Below are positions 8,660 through 17,553 of a DNA stretch of 64,000 nt, piece after piece (positions within the stretch are counted from its first letter, which is position 1; every line of letters starts with the position of its first letter). Where the stretch lies: positions 304,093 to 368,092 of the forward strand of contig NZ_JACSIT010000100.1 in assembly GCF_014349155.1 (NCBI RefSeq). The letters run 5' to 3'. The notes below the pieces were generated by a model, which was not told the DNA's origin, did no database searches, and saw nothing but the letters and a program-made list of their open reading frames with translations. The DNA comes from Neolewinella lacunae. GTDB taxonomy: Bacteria > Bacteroidota > Bacteroidia > Chitinophagales > Saprospiraceae. A program made the position numbers and the translations under genes.

Positions 8660-9901
8660 TTACTTATTCGGCACGGGGTCAAAACCTCCCGCGTCCACGG
8701 GTTCCATCACGTAAACTTCCCAGCCGCCCCCCATTGGCCGCAGGGCCCGGAATTGGGTGACGGATGAAGTGGTGAAGTAAATGTACTGTTCCACCGCCTG
8801 CGCCGCAGCAGCCACAAAGCGGTGCCCCCGTTGCGCATCGCGGGGGTAGTAGCGTTCGGGGCCGTTGTCAAAGCGCAAGGGGTGGTGGCTGGCGCTGAAA
8901 CCGAGCTTACTCACTTCGTCGTCGTCCAGCCGCCGCTCTTCGTAGTAGCTCCAGCGGCCGCGTTCATTTTCGGTGTACAGGTAGCGCGTATCCGGCTTGT
9001 TGACCCCGGTGATCTCAAATTGTCGGGCGCTGCTTTGGTGGTCGTTGTCCCAGTCAATTTGGGCAGAGCGTCCCACACGGAAGGGTTCGTGGTTCCAGTG
9101 GAAAACCTCGCCGGAGGGGGCGGAGTAAAGCGGGAAGTTGAAGTCGTTGGAAGAGGCCGGCAGGGCACGCGGCCGGACGGCACCCGGATGCAGGCTAACC
9201 TCCCAGTCTTCCCGGCCCTGCGGCGGTGCGCCCGGGGTGGGGGAGACCAGCGTTTTTTCAGCGGCCTTTTGGTGGATTTTGGCTTCGGCTTCTTCCATCT
9301 TCGCCACCATCGCGTTCGGCAACCATTTTTTAATGGGTTGCAACATCTCGAGTTGCTCCTTCATCTGGTTGAGATCCAGCGCCGTATGGCCACTCCTGGA
9401 TAAGTCGAACGTCTCGTCGTTGCTGATGTGCAGATAGGCCTCAATAGTGCGCTCCAGCTCCATCAGCAGCTCGCGGTCGGGTTCGGCGTGGAACAGGGTT
9501 AGCTCCGCGCCGGTATCCAGCTTGGCCTTCAGGTTGTAGGTCGGCTGGTTGTTGATCCGGACACTGCTCTTCCCAACGTACAATTGCACCAGCGACCGCG
9601 CCGGAATATCGTGCTCCGCCGCAAAGGGCCACGGCATGGGCCCGTGCGCAATCTTCAGCGCAGAAGTGGAAACCGTAATCGTAGATTTATTGATGAAGCG
9701 CGTAGCCGCAAAATACCCCACCAGCACGCCCACGATGAGGTGAACGCTGATGAACCACCCGGCTTCGACGAGGAGGAAAAAAATGACGAAGGAGTTCCAG
9801 AAAATGGCCCACAGCAGGATGAACCAACTGCTCGCCGTGCGCCAGGAGTAGGAAATGTCGAGGGTGCCCGAGTTGCGGACGATGTTGATCTTCTTGGCCA
9901 T
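8660..9901 (-). CDS. Two-TM protein, possibly DUF4178-containing
   Basis: A 413-residue protein with two adjacent hydrophobic segments near the N-terminus (WFILLWAIFWNSFVIFFLLV and FISVHLIVGVLVGYFAATRF). A soluble region follows, with a charged linker around residues 175-240. The C-terminal ~170 residues contain the FPLYSAPSGEVFHWNHEPF and WSYYEERRLDDDEVSKLGF blocks, which recall DUF4178 domains; I am not certain of that assignment. The function is unknown. It stands alone and is convergent with radA. A variant -7 box TATCTTCG (minus strand, 9919-9926) lies just upstream of the start. Confidence 0.65.
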   Translation of the reverse strand: MAKKINIVRNSGTLDISYSWRTASSWFILLWAIFWNSFVIFFLLVEAGWFISVHLIVGVLVGYFAATRFINKSTITVSTSALKIAHGPMPWPFAAEHDIPARSLVQLYVGKSSVRINNQPTYNLKAKLDTGAELTLFHAEPDRELLMELERTIEAYLHISNDETFDLSRSGHTALDLNQMKEQLEMLQPIKKWLPNAMVAKMEEAEAKIHQKAAEKTLVSPTPGAPPQGREDWEVSLHPGAVRPRALPASSNDFNFPLYSAPSGEVFHWNHEPFRVGRSAQIDWDNDHQSSARQFEITGVNKPDTRYLYTENERGRWSYYEERRLDDDEVSKLGFSASHHPLRFDNGPERYYPRDAQRGHRFVAAAAQAVEQYIYFTTSSVTQFRALRPMGGGWEVYVMEPVDAGGFDPVPNK

Positions 9902-10028
9902 GGTGGGTGCTAAAGCAGCGAAGATATGGTCCCGAAGGGAAAAAATGCTGCGTTCAGCTGCCTATTCTGCGCTTTCGTGGCCGTCGATCACCCCGCGGCC
10001 TCCTGCGGCGGGAAAGCTACAGTAAGCA

Positions 10029-11069
10029 TCAAACACTGGGGTCTGGCCAACGCGTCTGGATGGCCTCCAGTTCCTGGTAAATGGCCTTGGACAAGACCAC
10101 GTCGATGCTGCCGATGTTCTCCCGCAGTTGCTCCAGGCTGGTGGCCCCGATGATGGTGCTTTGGCTGAAATCGCGGTCGATGACGAAGGCCAGCGCCAGC
10201 TGGGCCAGCGGCAGGCCGTGCTTTTGGGCCACTGCGGCGTAGGCCTCGGTGGCTTCCAGCGCCGCTGCGCCGTTGTAGCGTGTGTACTGCTTGAATTGGT
10301 TGAGGCGCGAATCCGCCGTAGCCCTTCCATCGAGGTACTTCCCCGAAAGCCGGCCCATGGCCAGCGGCGAATAGTGGAAGCCAGCAATGTTTTCCCGCAG
10401 GCATACCTCGGCCAAACCTACCTCGAAGCTCCGGCTGAGCAGGCTATAGGGGTTCTGGATGCTGACCGGCCGGGGCAGGCCGTGGACGTCGGCGAGGTGC
10501 AAAATCCGCATCACCCCCCAGGGCGTCTCGTTGCTCAGGCCCCAGTGACGGATGCGGCCGCTCTGGATCAGCTCGTTTACGGACGTGAGGATGTCCAGAA
10601 AGTTGTCTTCCCAGACATCATCTTTAATGGTATGGACGCCGCGTTTGCCAAAAAAATTGGTCTTGCGGGCTGGCCAGTGGAGTTGGTAGAGGTCCAGGTA
10701 GTCGGTCCGCAGGCGGTCCAGCGATTTGCCCAGGGCTTCGTCCAGTTGCGCCCGTTCGTAGCCCAGGGGATTGCGAATGTGGCCGGCGAAGGGCAGTGGG
10801 CCGGCAATTTTGGACGCCAGGAAGAGGTCTTTGCGCATGCCCGTCTGCGCCAGCCAGCTGCCGATGATGCGCTCGGTGCTGCCCTGCGTCTCTGCCTGGG
10901 CGGGCACGCTGTACAGTTCGGCGGTATCGATGGCGTTGATGCCCATTTCCAGGGCGTAATCCAGTTGGGCGTGGCCCTCGGCCTCGGTGTTTTGCTGGCC
11001 CCAGGTCATGGTGCCCAGGGTAATTTTGGAAATCTCGAAACCAGTGGTGCCAAAGGTGGTGTAGCGCAT
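10029..11069 (-). CDS. Tas-like NADP(H)-dependent aldo/keto reductase
   Basis: A 346-residue aldo/keto reductase with a TIM-barrel fold. The catalytic tetrad is visible: Asp48 and Tyr53 in AIDTAELYSVP, Lys87 in LASKIAG and His131 in LYQLHWP. The insert between Tyr53 and Lys87 (PAQAETQGSTERIIGSWL) and the start MRYTTFGTTGFEISKITLGTMTWG (two halves) are hallmarks of the Tas subfamily. C-terminal SQSTIIGATSLEQLREN binds the 2'-phosphate of NADPH. Natural substrate unknown. Monocistronic. Confidence 0.92.
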   Translation of the reverse strand: MRYTTFGTTGFEISKITLGTMTWGQQNTEAEGHAQLDYALEMGINAIDTAELYSVPAQAETQGSTERIIGSWLAQTGMRKDLFLASKIAGPLPFAGHIRNPLGYERAQLDEALGKSLDRLRTDYLDLYQLHWPARKTNFFGKRGVHTIKDDVWEDNFLDILTSVNELIQSGRIRHWGLSNETPWGVMRILHLADVHGLPRPVSIQNPYSLLSRSFEVGLAEVCLRENIAGFHYSPLAMGRLSGKYLDGRATADSRLNQFKQYTRYNGAAALEATEAYAAVAQKHGLPLAQLALAFVIDRDFSQSTIIGATSLEQLRENIGSIDVVLSKAIYQELEAIQTRWPDPSV

Positions 11070-11129
11070 GGGGTGTGTTTACGGACGGGAATGCCCGGCG
11101 CCGGCTAAAGTTCAATGGGCGTTTTTGTC

Positions 11130-11175
11130 GGGCGCGGCCGCAGGTGCTCCCCCCCGACCCCCCGAAAGGGGGAGA
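11130..11175 (+). repeat. Interspersed GCGCGGNCGCAGGTGC element, copy 1, with C/G hairpin
   Basis: Core GGGCGCGGCCGCAGGTGC at 11130-11147, followed by a C-run and the hairpin CCCCC-GAAA-GGGGG at 11159-11172. It lies between the divergent aldo/keto reductase and pdxJ genes. The same core plus C/G tract recurs at 36386 and 46174. Confidence 0.75.
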
Positions 11176-11234
11176 ATGGACAAGGAGCAAGGGTAGGGGA
11201 GGGCCAGCAACCGGATGATCTGCCGGCCAAACAC

Positions 11235-11242
11235 TACTTTTG
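11235..11242 (+). promoter_or_regulatory. Putative -7 box of pdxJ
   Basis: TACTTTTG matches TAnnTTTG, 36 bases before the pdxJ ATG. No TTG is found at the expected 19-base spacing, so confidence is limited. Confidence 0.4.
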
Positions 11243-11278
11243 CCCTGCATCTTCCATCCCCCCTGAATCGCCTCCCCC

Positions 11279-11998
11279 ATGGTCCGTCTCTCCGTCAACC
11301 TCAACAAAGTTGCCCTCATCCGGAACAGCCGCGGGGCCGACTACCCCAACCTGGTGCAGGTTGCTCTGGATTGCGAGCGCTTCGGTGCCCAGGGCATCAC
11401 CATCCACCCCCGCCCGGACCAGCGCCACGCCCGTTACTCCGACGTGGCCGAATTACGCGCCGCCTGCACCACCGAACTCAACATCGAAGGTTACCCCGCC
11501 GGGGAGTTCATCGACGTGGTCCTGGCCAGCCGCCCCGACCAGGTCACGCTCGTCCCCGACGAACCCGGCCAACTGACCAGCGACCACGGTTGGGACACCG
11601 TCGGTCGCGCCGGTTTTCTCCGCGAAGTCCTCCAACCTTTCCAGGCGGCCGGCATCCGCACCTCAATTTTTGTTGATCCCGACCCCCGGATGATCGAAGG
11701 GGCCAAAGCGGTGGGAACTGACCGCATCGAATTTTACACCGGCCCCTTTGCTCATCAGTTTAAACACGGGCCAGCCGCCGCCGTCGCGCCCTTCACTGAG
11801 GCCTGTCAGCTGGCGGCTGATCTGGGCCTGGGCATTAACGCTGGCCACGACCTCAACCTGGAAAACCTCGCCTACTTTGCCCAACACATGCCTGGCCTTC
11901 AGGAAGTTAGCATCGGCCACGCCCTCGTTACCGATGCCCTCTACCTGGGCTTCGAAGAAACCATCCGGCGCTACCTGGCTTGCCTGCGGGGCGCTTAA
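11279..11998 (+). CDS. pdxJ: Pyridoxine 5'-phosphate synthase PdxJ
   Basis: A 239-residue TIM-barrel enzyme joining 1-deoxy-D-xylulose 5-phosphate with 3-amino-2-oxopropyl phosphate in the DXP-dependent vitamin B6 pathway. Family motifs are complete: VNLNKVALIRNSRG at the N-terminus, TIHPRPDQRHARYSD with His43, Arg45 and His50, ELNIEGYP, VTLVPDEPGQLTSDHGWD split across strands, and AGHDLNLENL. Length is normal. The ATG at 11279 is the only sensible start. SerC at 23241 can act in the same pathway (4-phosphohydroxythreonine branch) as well as in serine synthesis. Confidence 0.96.
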   Translation: MVRLSVNLNKVALIRNSRGADYPNLVQVALDCERFGAQGITIHPRPDQRHARYSDVAELRAACTTELNIEGYPAGEFIDVVLASRPDQVTLVPDEPGQLTSDHGWDTVGRAGFLREVLQPFQAAGIRTSIFVDPDPRMIEGAKAVGTDRIEFYTGPFAHQFKHGPAAAVAPFTEACQLAADLGLGINAGHDLNLENLAYFAQHMPGLQEVSIGHALVTDALYLGFEETIRRYLACLRGA

Positions 11999-12452
11999 CT
12001 AAATGGTGGTCAAACTTCCTTAATCTAAGACGATTTGGGGTTGGCACATTTTCCAAAAATTTCGATGAATCGCCACGGAGGATCGACCAAATTATCCTCT
12101 CTATCGACCGTTGTTTGGGCAATTAATTCGTCGGGGGGCTTGCACAAGCAGCGAATTGAATTAACTTTGCGTTAAGGAATCGGGCCCGAAGTGTAAAGCC
12201 AGCGCCCCTGAGTTTAGAACGCTAGTAGAAACACTGCCTGACCCCGCGTAGAAAGCTTTATTGAGATCATTACCCGCACTTTTCCATACACTCCTTACAC
12301 AAAGACGCTTAATTTTCAACTACGCCCCTCCCCAAACCACCTTGTTTTGCTCACCTAAGACGCTTAAAGGTCTTTGCAGGTCTACACCCTGCGTGCTTTC
12401 ACCACATTTTATCACCATTTGAGACTAGTAATCAACTTAAATTTCAACTAGA
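11999..12452 (+). other. Intergenic region and long susC leader
   Basis: There is no gene in this 454-base gap. It holds the susC promoter at 12140-12169 and a leader of about 275 bases before the susC ATG. Inside the leader the 10-mer AGACGCTTAA occurs twice (12303-12312 and 12358-12367, 55 bases apart). No convincing long hairpin was found by eye. Confidence 0.6.
12140..12169 (+). promoter_or_regulatory. Bacteroidetes-type promoter of the SusC/SusD operon
   Basis: TTG at 12140-12142, a 19-base spacer, then TAACTTTG at 12162-12169, a full match to the TTG-N19-TAnnTTTG consensus. Transcription would start near 12175, leaving an unusually long untranslated leader. Confidence 0.7.
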
Positions 12453-15400
12453 ATGAAGAGAATTTCGCTAGTGATTGCGTTCGTCTGCTTTGCCTATAGT
12501 TTGGCATTTGCGCAGTCAACGCTCACCGGTACTGTCGTTGACGAGTCTGGCGAGCCCCTGATTGGGGCTTCCTTGCTCGTTAAGGGCACGACCTCCGGAA
12601 CCGTCACGGACATTGACGGTAATTTTTCCATCGCCGTTCCGGCCAACGCCGAGGTAGTTATCGTAAGCTACACCGGTTTTGCCACCCTCAACTACCGCCT
12701 TACGGGCGCTACCGAAGGGGTAACGATCACGCTCTCTGAGAGCGCGGCGCAATTGAACGAAGTAGTAGTAACCGCCCTCGGTATCCGCAAGGAGAAAAAG
12801 GCCTTGGGTTACTCTGTTGCCACCATTGGCTCCGGTGAGGTACAAAACCGCGTCGAGTCTGACGTGGGCCGTATCCTCCGTGGTAAAGCAGCAGGTGTAG
12901 ACATTACGCAAACTTCAGGGGTAGCCGGTTCCGGTACCAACATCATCATCCGTGGCTACAGCTCCATTTCTGGTTCCAACCAGCCGCTGTTCGTTGTAGA
13001 CGGTGTGCCTTTCAACACGGCAACCAACACCGACCGCAACTTCGTTACGGGTGGTGCAACGGCTTCCAGCCGCTTCCTTGATTTGGACCCCAACAACATC
13101 GCCGAAATCAGCGTACTGAAGGGTCTCTCCGCTACCGTCCTCTACGGTGAGCAGGGTGCCAACGGTGTAATTCTGGTTACGACCAAGAATGGCCAAGGTG
13201 GCGCCAATGCCCAGAAGGGATTTGAGGTGAGCTTCACCCAGGGCGTTGCCCGTACGGAAGTGGCCAACCTGCCCGACTACCAAAACACTTTTGGTAACGG
13301 CTTTTCTGGTGACTACGGTCTGTTCTTCTCCAACTGGGGCCCCGCATTTGATATCCGCGGCAGCAACGGTGTTGCCGCTGACGGAACGGTACCTCACCCC
13401 TACAGCCGTGCCAACCTGGCCGCTATTTTTCCGGAATTCGTCGGTGCGCGTACCCCATACCAGCCCTACGACAACGTAACTGAGTTTTTCCAACCCGGTG
13501 CGGTGTACAACACCAGCGTCAGTGTGGACAAGAACTTCGGCAACGGCATCAGCTTCAACGCCAACTACAGCTATCTGGATGACCAGGGCTTCGTTCCCCA
13601 GAACACCTTTAAAAAGCACAATGCAGGCATTGGCGGTAAGGTTGACCTGGCCAACGGCCTCAAGATCCAAACCAGCCTCAACATCGTGAACTCCGACCGG
13701 GTGAACCCCCCAGCCTCTATCGGCTTCGGCTCTAACCCTTCCGGCGCTTCTGTATTTGCCAACGTACTGTACACGCCCCGCTCCGTCGACCTGTTGAACT
13801 GGCCGTTCCAGAATCCGGTTACCGGTGGCCACGTCTATTACCGGGGTGGTAACGATATCCAGAACCCACTGTGGGGCCTCCGGAACATGTTCGACCGCGA
13901 AAACGTGACCCGCTACTTCGGTAACGTTTCGATGAGCTACGCCATCAACGACTGGCTGACGGCCAGCTACCGCATCGGTATTGACCAGTACACGCAGGAA
14001 TCCCGCCGCGAAATCAACAAAGGTGGTGCCCAGGTTCCCGATGGTCAGCTCGTCACCACGACGCGCCGCAACACCATCCTCGACCAGGTCATCAACCTGT
14101 CTTTCGATACCGACCTGAGCGAAACCTTCAACCTGAGCGGTATCATCGGCTACAACGAGCGTACGGATAAGCTGAACCTCAGCCGCGTATCTTCTTCGCA
14201 GCAGTTCATTTTCGACCTCTTTGACCAGGATAACTTCATCAACCACATTGGCAGCCAATCGGTCATCAACGAAGGCCAGCGCGGCATTTACGGTAGCATC
14301 ACTGCCGGTTACAACCGTTACCTCTACCTGACGGCTTCTGCCCGTAACGACTGGAGCTCTACGCTGGAAAAAGCCAACCGCTCTATCCTCTACCCGTCCG
14401 TCAGCCTGAGTTTCGTGCCAACGGATGCTTTCCAAAGCCTGCAGGGCAGCCGGGTCCTTAACTACCTGAAACTGCGTGCAGGTTACGGTACCTCCGCCCG
14501 TTTCCCCGATCCCTACAGCACCCGTGCCATCCTGGGCAGCGCCACCAACGTCAGCCAATCTCCCGCCGGCGCAACGCTGAATACCAACTTTGTGGATAAC
14601 GTACTTGGTAATACCGCACTGGAGCCAGAACTTTTGGGCGAACTTGAATTCGGCGTAGAAGGCCGCTTCTTCAACAACCGCATTGGTATTGACGTAAGCC
14701 TCTACGACAAGCAATCCAGCGACCTGCTGGTAGACCTGCCCCTGGACCCCGCTACGGGTTACACCCTGACGACGATCAACGCCGCCGAGGTCTCCAACAA
14801 GGGCATCGAAGCCAGCCTGAACCTCATCCCCGTTAAGTCTAAGGACTTTACCTGGGACATGACCTGGAACCTTACCCGCAACCGCAACGAAGTCATCAGC
14901 ATTGCCGAAGGGGTTAACCAGGTAACGATTGCTGGTTACACCAACCTGGGTAACTTTGCTATTCCCGGTGAGCCTTTCGGTGCCATCCAGGGTTCTGCCT
15001 TCCGCCGCGGTCCCAACGGTGGCCTGCTCGTAAACGCCGCCGGTGAATACGAAGCCACCAACGACATCGAAATCATCGGTGACCCGAACCCGAACTACCA
15101 GGCCAACTGGTTGAACACCATCAGCTACAAAGGCCTCAGCCTCAACTGGCAGTTCTCCTACACCGACGGTGGCGACATCTACAGCATCACGGCCGCAACT
15201 ATGCTGGCCCGCGGTCTGACCACCGATACCGAATTCGACCGCGCCCTTCCCCTCATCCTGCCGGGTGAAAATGCAGAGGGTGCTGTAAACACGGTACAAG
15301 GTTACGCTGGAGACTACTACTTCGCGGCCTTCTTCGGTGCCGACGAAGGCTCCATCTTCGACGCTACTGTGATTCGTCTGCGGGAAGTTAGCCTCAGCTA

Positions 15401-15617
15401 CAGCCTTCCCGCCAGCTTGCTCAGCAAGACTCCTTTCGGATCCATCAGCCTGCGCATCGCCGGAGAGAACATGTGGTACTACGCACCGAACTTCCCTCCC
15501 GGAGTAAACTTCGACCCCGAAGTCCTCTCCCTCGGGGTAGGTAATGGCCGTGGTTTCGATTACCTCACTGGCCCTACCGCCAAGAAGTACGGAGCAACCC
15601 TCAGCCTCACGTTCTAA
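12453..15617 (+). CDS. SusC/RagA-family TonB-dependent outer-membrane transporter
   Basis: A 1054-residue beta-barrel importer that works with the SusD-like lipoprotein encoded next. Signal peptide MKRISLVIAFVCFAYSLAFA. A carboxypeptidase-regulatory-like domain covers about residues 23-105 (LTGTVVDESGEPLIGASLLV, GTVTDIDGNFSI). The plug domain follows with NEVVVTALGIRKEKKALGYS, GVDITQTSGVAGSGTNIIIR and the SusC signature LFVVDGVPFN, then the 22-strand barrel ending in KYGATLSLTF. The substrate is not predictable: no glycoside hydrolase, peptidase or sigma/anti-sigma gene accompanies the operon. The long leader suggests post-transcriptional control. Confidence 0.95.
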   Translation: MKRISLVIAFVCFAYSLAFAQSTLTGTVVDESGEPLIGASLLVKGTTSGTVTDIDGNFSIAVPANAEVVIVSYTGFATLNYRLTGATEGVTITLSESAAQLNEVVVTALGIRKEKKALGYSVATIGSGEVQNRVESDVGRILRGKAAGVDITQTSGVAGSGTNIIIRGYSSISGSNQPLFVVDGVPFNTATNTDRNFVTGGATASSRFLDLDPNNIAEISVLKGLSATVLYGEQGANGVILVTTKNGQGGANAQKGFEVSFTQGVARTEVANLPDYQNTFGNGFSGDYGLFFSNWGPAFDIRGSNGVAADGTVPHPYSRANLAAIFPEFVGARTPYQPYDNVTEFFQPGAVYNTSVSVDKNFGNGISFNANYSYLDDQGFVPQNTFKKHNAGIGGKVDLANGLKIQTSLNIVNSDRVNPPASIGFGSNPSGASVFANVLYTPRSVDLLNWPFQNPVTGGHVYYRGGNDIQNPLWGLRNMFDRENVTRYFGNVSMSYAINDWLTASYRIGIDQYTQESRREINKGGAQVPDGQLVTTTRRNTILDQVINLSFDTDLSETFNLSGIIGYNERTDKLNLSRVSSSQQFIFDLFDQDNFINHIGSQSVINEGQRGIYGSITAGYNRYLYLTASARNDWSSTLEKANRSILYPSVSLSFVPTDAFQSLQGSRVLNYLKLRAGYGTSARFPDPYSTRAILGSATNVSQSPAGATLNTNFVDNVLGNTALEPELLGELEFGVEGRFFNNRIGIDVSLYDKQSSDLLVDLPLDPATGYTLTTINAAEVSNKGIEASLNLIPVKSKDFTWDMTWNLTRNRNEVISIAEGVNQVTIAGYTNLGNFAIPGEPFGAIQGSAFRRGPNGGLLVNAAGEYEATNDIEIIGDPNPNYQANWLNTISYKGLSLNWQFSYTDGGDIYSITAATMLARGLTTDTEFDRALPLILPGENAEGAVNTVQGYAGDYYFAAFFGADEGSIFDATVIRLREVSLSYSLPASLLSKTPFGSISLRIAGENMWYYAPNFPPGVNFDPEVLSLGVGNGRGFDYLTGPTAKKYGATLSLTF

Positions 15618-15649
15618 ACGCAACCATCCTTTTCTAAGACTCCTTTTGT

Positions 15650-15687
15650 CCCCTCCCGCCGTAGCTCCAAAGCTACACCGGGAGGGG
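15650..15687 (+). terminator. Two-tier hairpin between susC and susD
   Basis: Outer arms CCCCTCCCG (15650-15658) and CGGGAGGGG (15679-15687) pair perfectly; inner arms GTAGCT (15661-15666) and AGCTAC (15671-15676) pair around a CCAA loop. There is no U-run after it, so it is more likely an mRNA-stabilising or attenuating structure than a full terminator. Confidence 0.6.
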
Positions 15688-15706
15688 CAGGAGACAAGCA
15701 ACAGAT

Positions 15707-17434
15707 ATGAAACTATTCAAGAAAATTGCTCTGGCAATGATCGTCCTATCCATGGCCGCCTGTGCGGATCTGGACGAATTGCTGATCAACCCCAACGGCG
15801 TTGATCCCACCCGCGCCGATGCGGTTTCGCTCTACAACAGTGTACAGCTGAACTTCCGCAACGTCGCCAACAGCGGTGCCGTTTGGGGCTTCGCAGGCGG
15901 CCTTGCCCGCCAGCGGGCAGAAATCGGTGGCTTTACTTACGAAGCTACTCACGGCCCAACTGAGTTCAGTGGCCTTTGGGACGATGTTTACGCCGATCTC
16001 TTTCCGGACATCGACGCCTACATTGCCATCGCTGAACCTCTCGGTCTGCGGACGGAGGTGGCTTCTGCCAAAATCATGAAGGCTTACTCCTTGATGCTGC
16101 TGGTGGACCTCTTCGGCGGTGTTCCCCTTTCCCAGGCCGGACAGGGCCAGGATGGTGTAACCAACCCCGGTGACGATACCGGCCCAGAAGTATACGCAGC
16201 CGCCGTTGCGCTGCTGGATGAGGCCATCACTCAGCTCACGGGTGCAAGCAACATGACTTCCGGTGTTTTTGACAACTTCTACGGTGGTAATGCCGCCAAC
16301 TGGGCCCGTGCGGCTAAAACCTTTAAGCTGCGTGCGGCCGTCACCACCCGCCTCGTCAACGGTGCCGGTGGCGTAGAAACGGTTAACAGCATCTTCGCGG
16401 AAAACGACTTCATCTCCTCCAACAACCGCAACTTCGAATTCAAGTACGGTACCAACCGCAACGTGCCCAACAACCGCCACCCCTTCTACAACGACAGCTA
16501 CGAAGCGGACGATGGAGTGTACCAGTCCAACTGGTACATGTGGTTGCTCGCTGAATCCAAAGGATTTGAAGATCCCCGTACCCGCTTTTACTTCTACCGC
16601 CAGGAAACGGACATCCTCAGTGCCATTGACGATGACCCCGATGCCTTCGACTGCATCTTCACCCGGGTACCCCAGGAGGATTTCCTCCCTGAACACTACG
16701 CGGCCGTTTCGCCCGATATGCCTTACTGCTTAGGCAGCTACAGCAAAGGATATTTTGGCCGCGACCACCTCAACGGTTCCGGTATCCCACCGGATGGTCA
16801 GATCCGTACCGTGTACGGCCTCTACCCCGGTGGTGGCAAGTTTGACAACGGTATCCGCGATGGCGACGTACAGAACAACGGTGTTGACGGTGGACTTGGT
16901 GCGGGTATCGCCCCCATCTGGCAGGCTTCCTTCTCCCACTTCATCCTGGCCGAAGCCATCCTGACGATGGGCGCTACGGGTGATGCCCGGGCCCGCCTCC
17001 AGAGCGGTATGGAACTTTCCCACGCCCGCGTCCGCAGTTTCCGCTCTTTGATCGATGAGGGTGAAGTACTCGCTACCGTCCCTACTACCGTAACGGTAGC
17101 CAACACCATCCCTGCCGATTCTACGGTAACCAACTACGTTAACTTCGTCCTGGCTGAATACGACGCGGCTACCAGCGACGAAGAGCGCCTGGGCATCGTC
17201 GCCCGTGAATACCTGATCGCACTGTGGGGCAACCCTATCGAAGGCTACAACCTCTACCGTCGTACCTGCCTGCCCGCCGCTATCCAGCCCGGCATTGACC
17301 CCAATTCTGGTCCCTTCATCCGTTCTGCCCTCTACCCCGCAGTACACATCAACCTGAACCAGAACGCTACGCAAAAAACCAGCTTCACCGAGCCGGTTTT
17401 CTGGGATACCAACCCTGCCAGCTGTAACTACTAA
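15707..17434 (+). CDS. SusD/RagB-family nutrient-binding lipoprotein
   Basis: A 575-residue surface lipoprotein that caps the SusC barrel and binds its ligand. Lipobox MIVLSMAAC with Cys19. The N-terminal DLDELLINPNGVDP and the segments around AEIGGFTYEATHGPTEFSGLWDDVY fit the SusD-like (SusD_2-type) family, as do KAYSLMLLVDLFGGVPLSQAG, NWARAAKTFKLRAAVTTRLV (split over two helices) and REYLIALWGNPIEGYNLYRR near the end. Length is typical. Starts 89 bases after susC, with a strong hairpin in the gap. Confidence 0.92.
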   Translation: MKLFKKIALAMIVLSMAACADLDELLINPNGVDPTRADAVSLYNSVQLNFRNVANSGAVWGFAGGLARQRAEIGGFTYEATHGPTEFSGLWDDVYADLFPDIDAYIAIAEPLGLRTEVASAKIMKAYSLMLLVDLFGGVPLSQAGQGQDGVTNPGDDTGPEVYAAAVALLDEAITQLTGASNMTSGVFDNFYGGNAANWARAAKTFKLRAAVTTRLVNGAGGVETVNSIFAENDFISSNNRNFEFKYGTNRNVPNNRHPFYNDSYEADDGVYQSNWYMWLLAESKGFEDPRTRFYFYRQETDILSAIDDDPDAFDCIFTRVPQEDFLPEHYAAVSPDMPYCLGSYSKGYFGRDHLNGSGIPPDGQIRTVYGLYPGGGKFDNGIRDGDVQNNGVDGGLGAGIAPIWQASFSHFILAEAILTMGATGDARARLQSGMELSHARVRSFRSLIDEGEVLATVPTTVTVANTIPADSTVTNYVNFVLAEYDAATSDEERLGIVAREYLIALWGNPIEGYNLYRRTCLPAAIQPGIDPNSGPFIRSALYPAVHINLNQNATQKTSFTEPVFWDTNPASCNY

Positions 17435-17450
17435 CAGGATTTCTGATGCC

Positions 17451-17501
17451 TTCGGTCGGGCCATTCCACCAAGCCTTGGCTGGCTCCCCGGCCCGACCGA
17501 A
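17451..17501 (+). terminator. Hairpin after susD
   Basis: Perfect 12-bp arms TTCGGTCGGGCC (17451-17462) and GGCCCGACCGAA (17490-17501) with a 27-base loop, followed by a loosely U-rich AGTTTTGCTTAACTTTTAT. Probably a partial terminator that lowers expression of the third gene. Confidence 0.6.
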
Positions 17502-17553
17502 AGTTTTGCTTAACTTTTATCCCGCCTCAAAACGCTGGATTAAAAAATATACC

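Noticed and set aside
12915..15701. Very long minus-strand open frame opposite susC
   Set aside because: It mirrors the GC-rich codon pattern of susC; the plus-strand protein is an unmistakable SusC, and the antisense product has no domain or signal.
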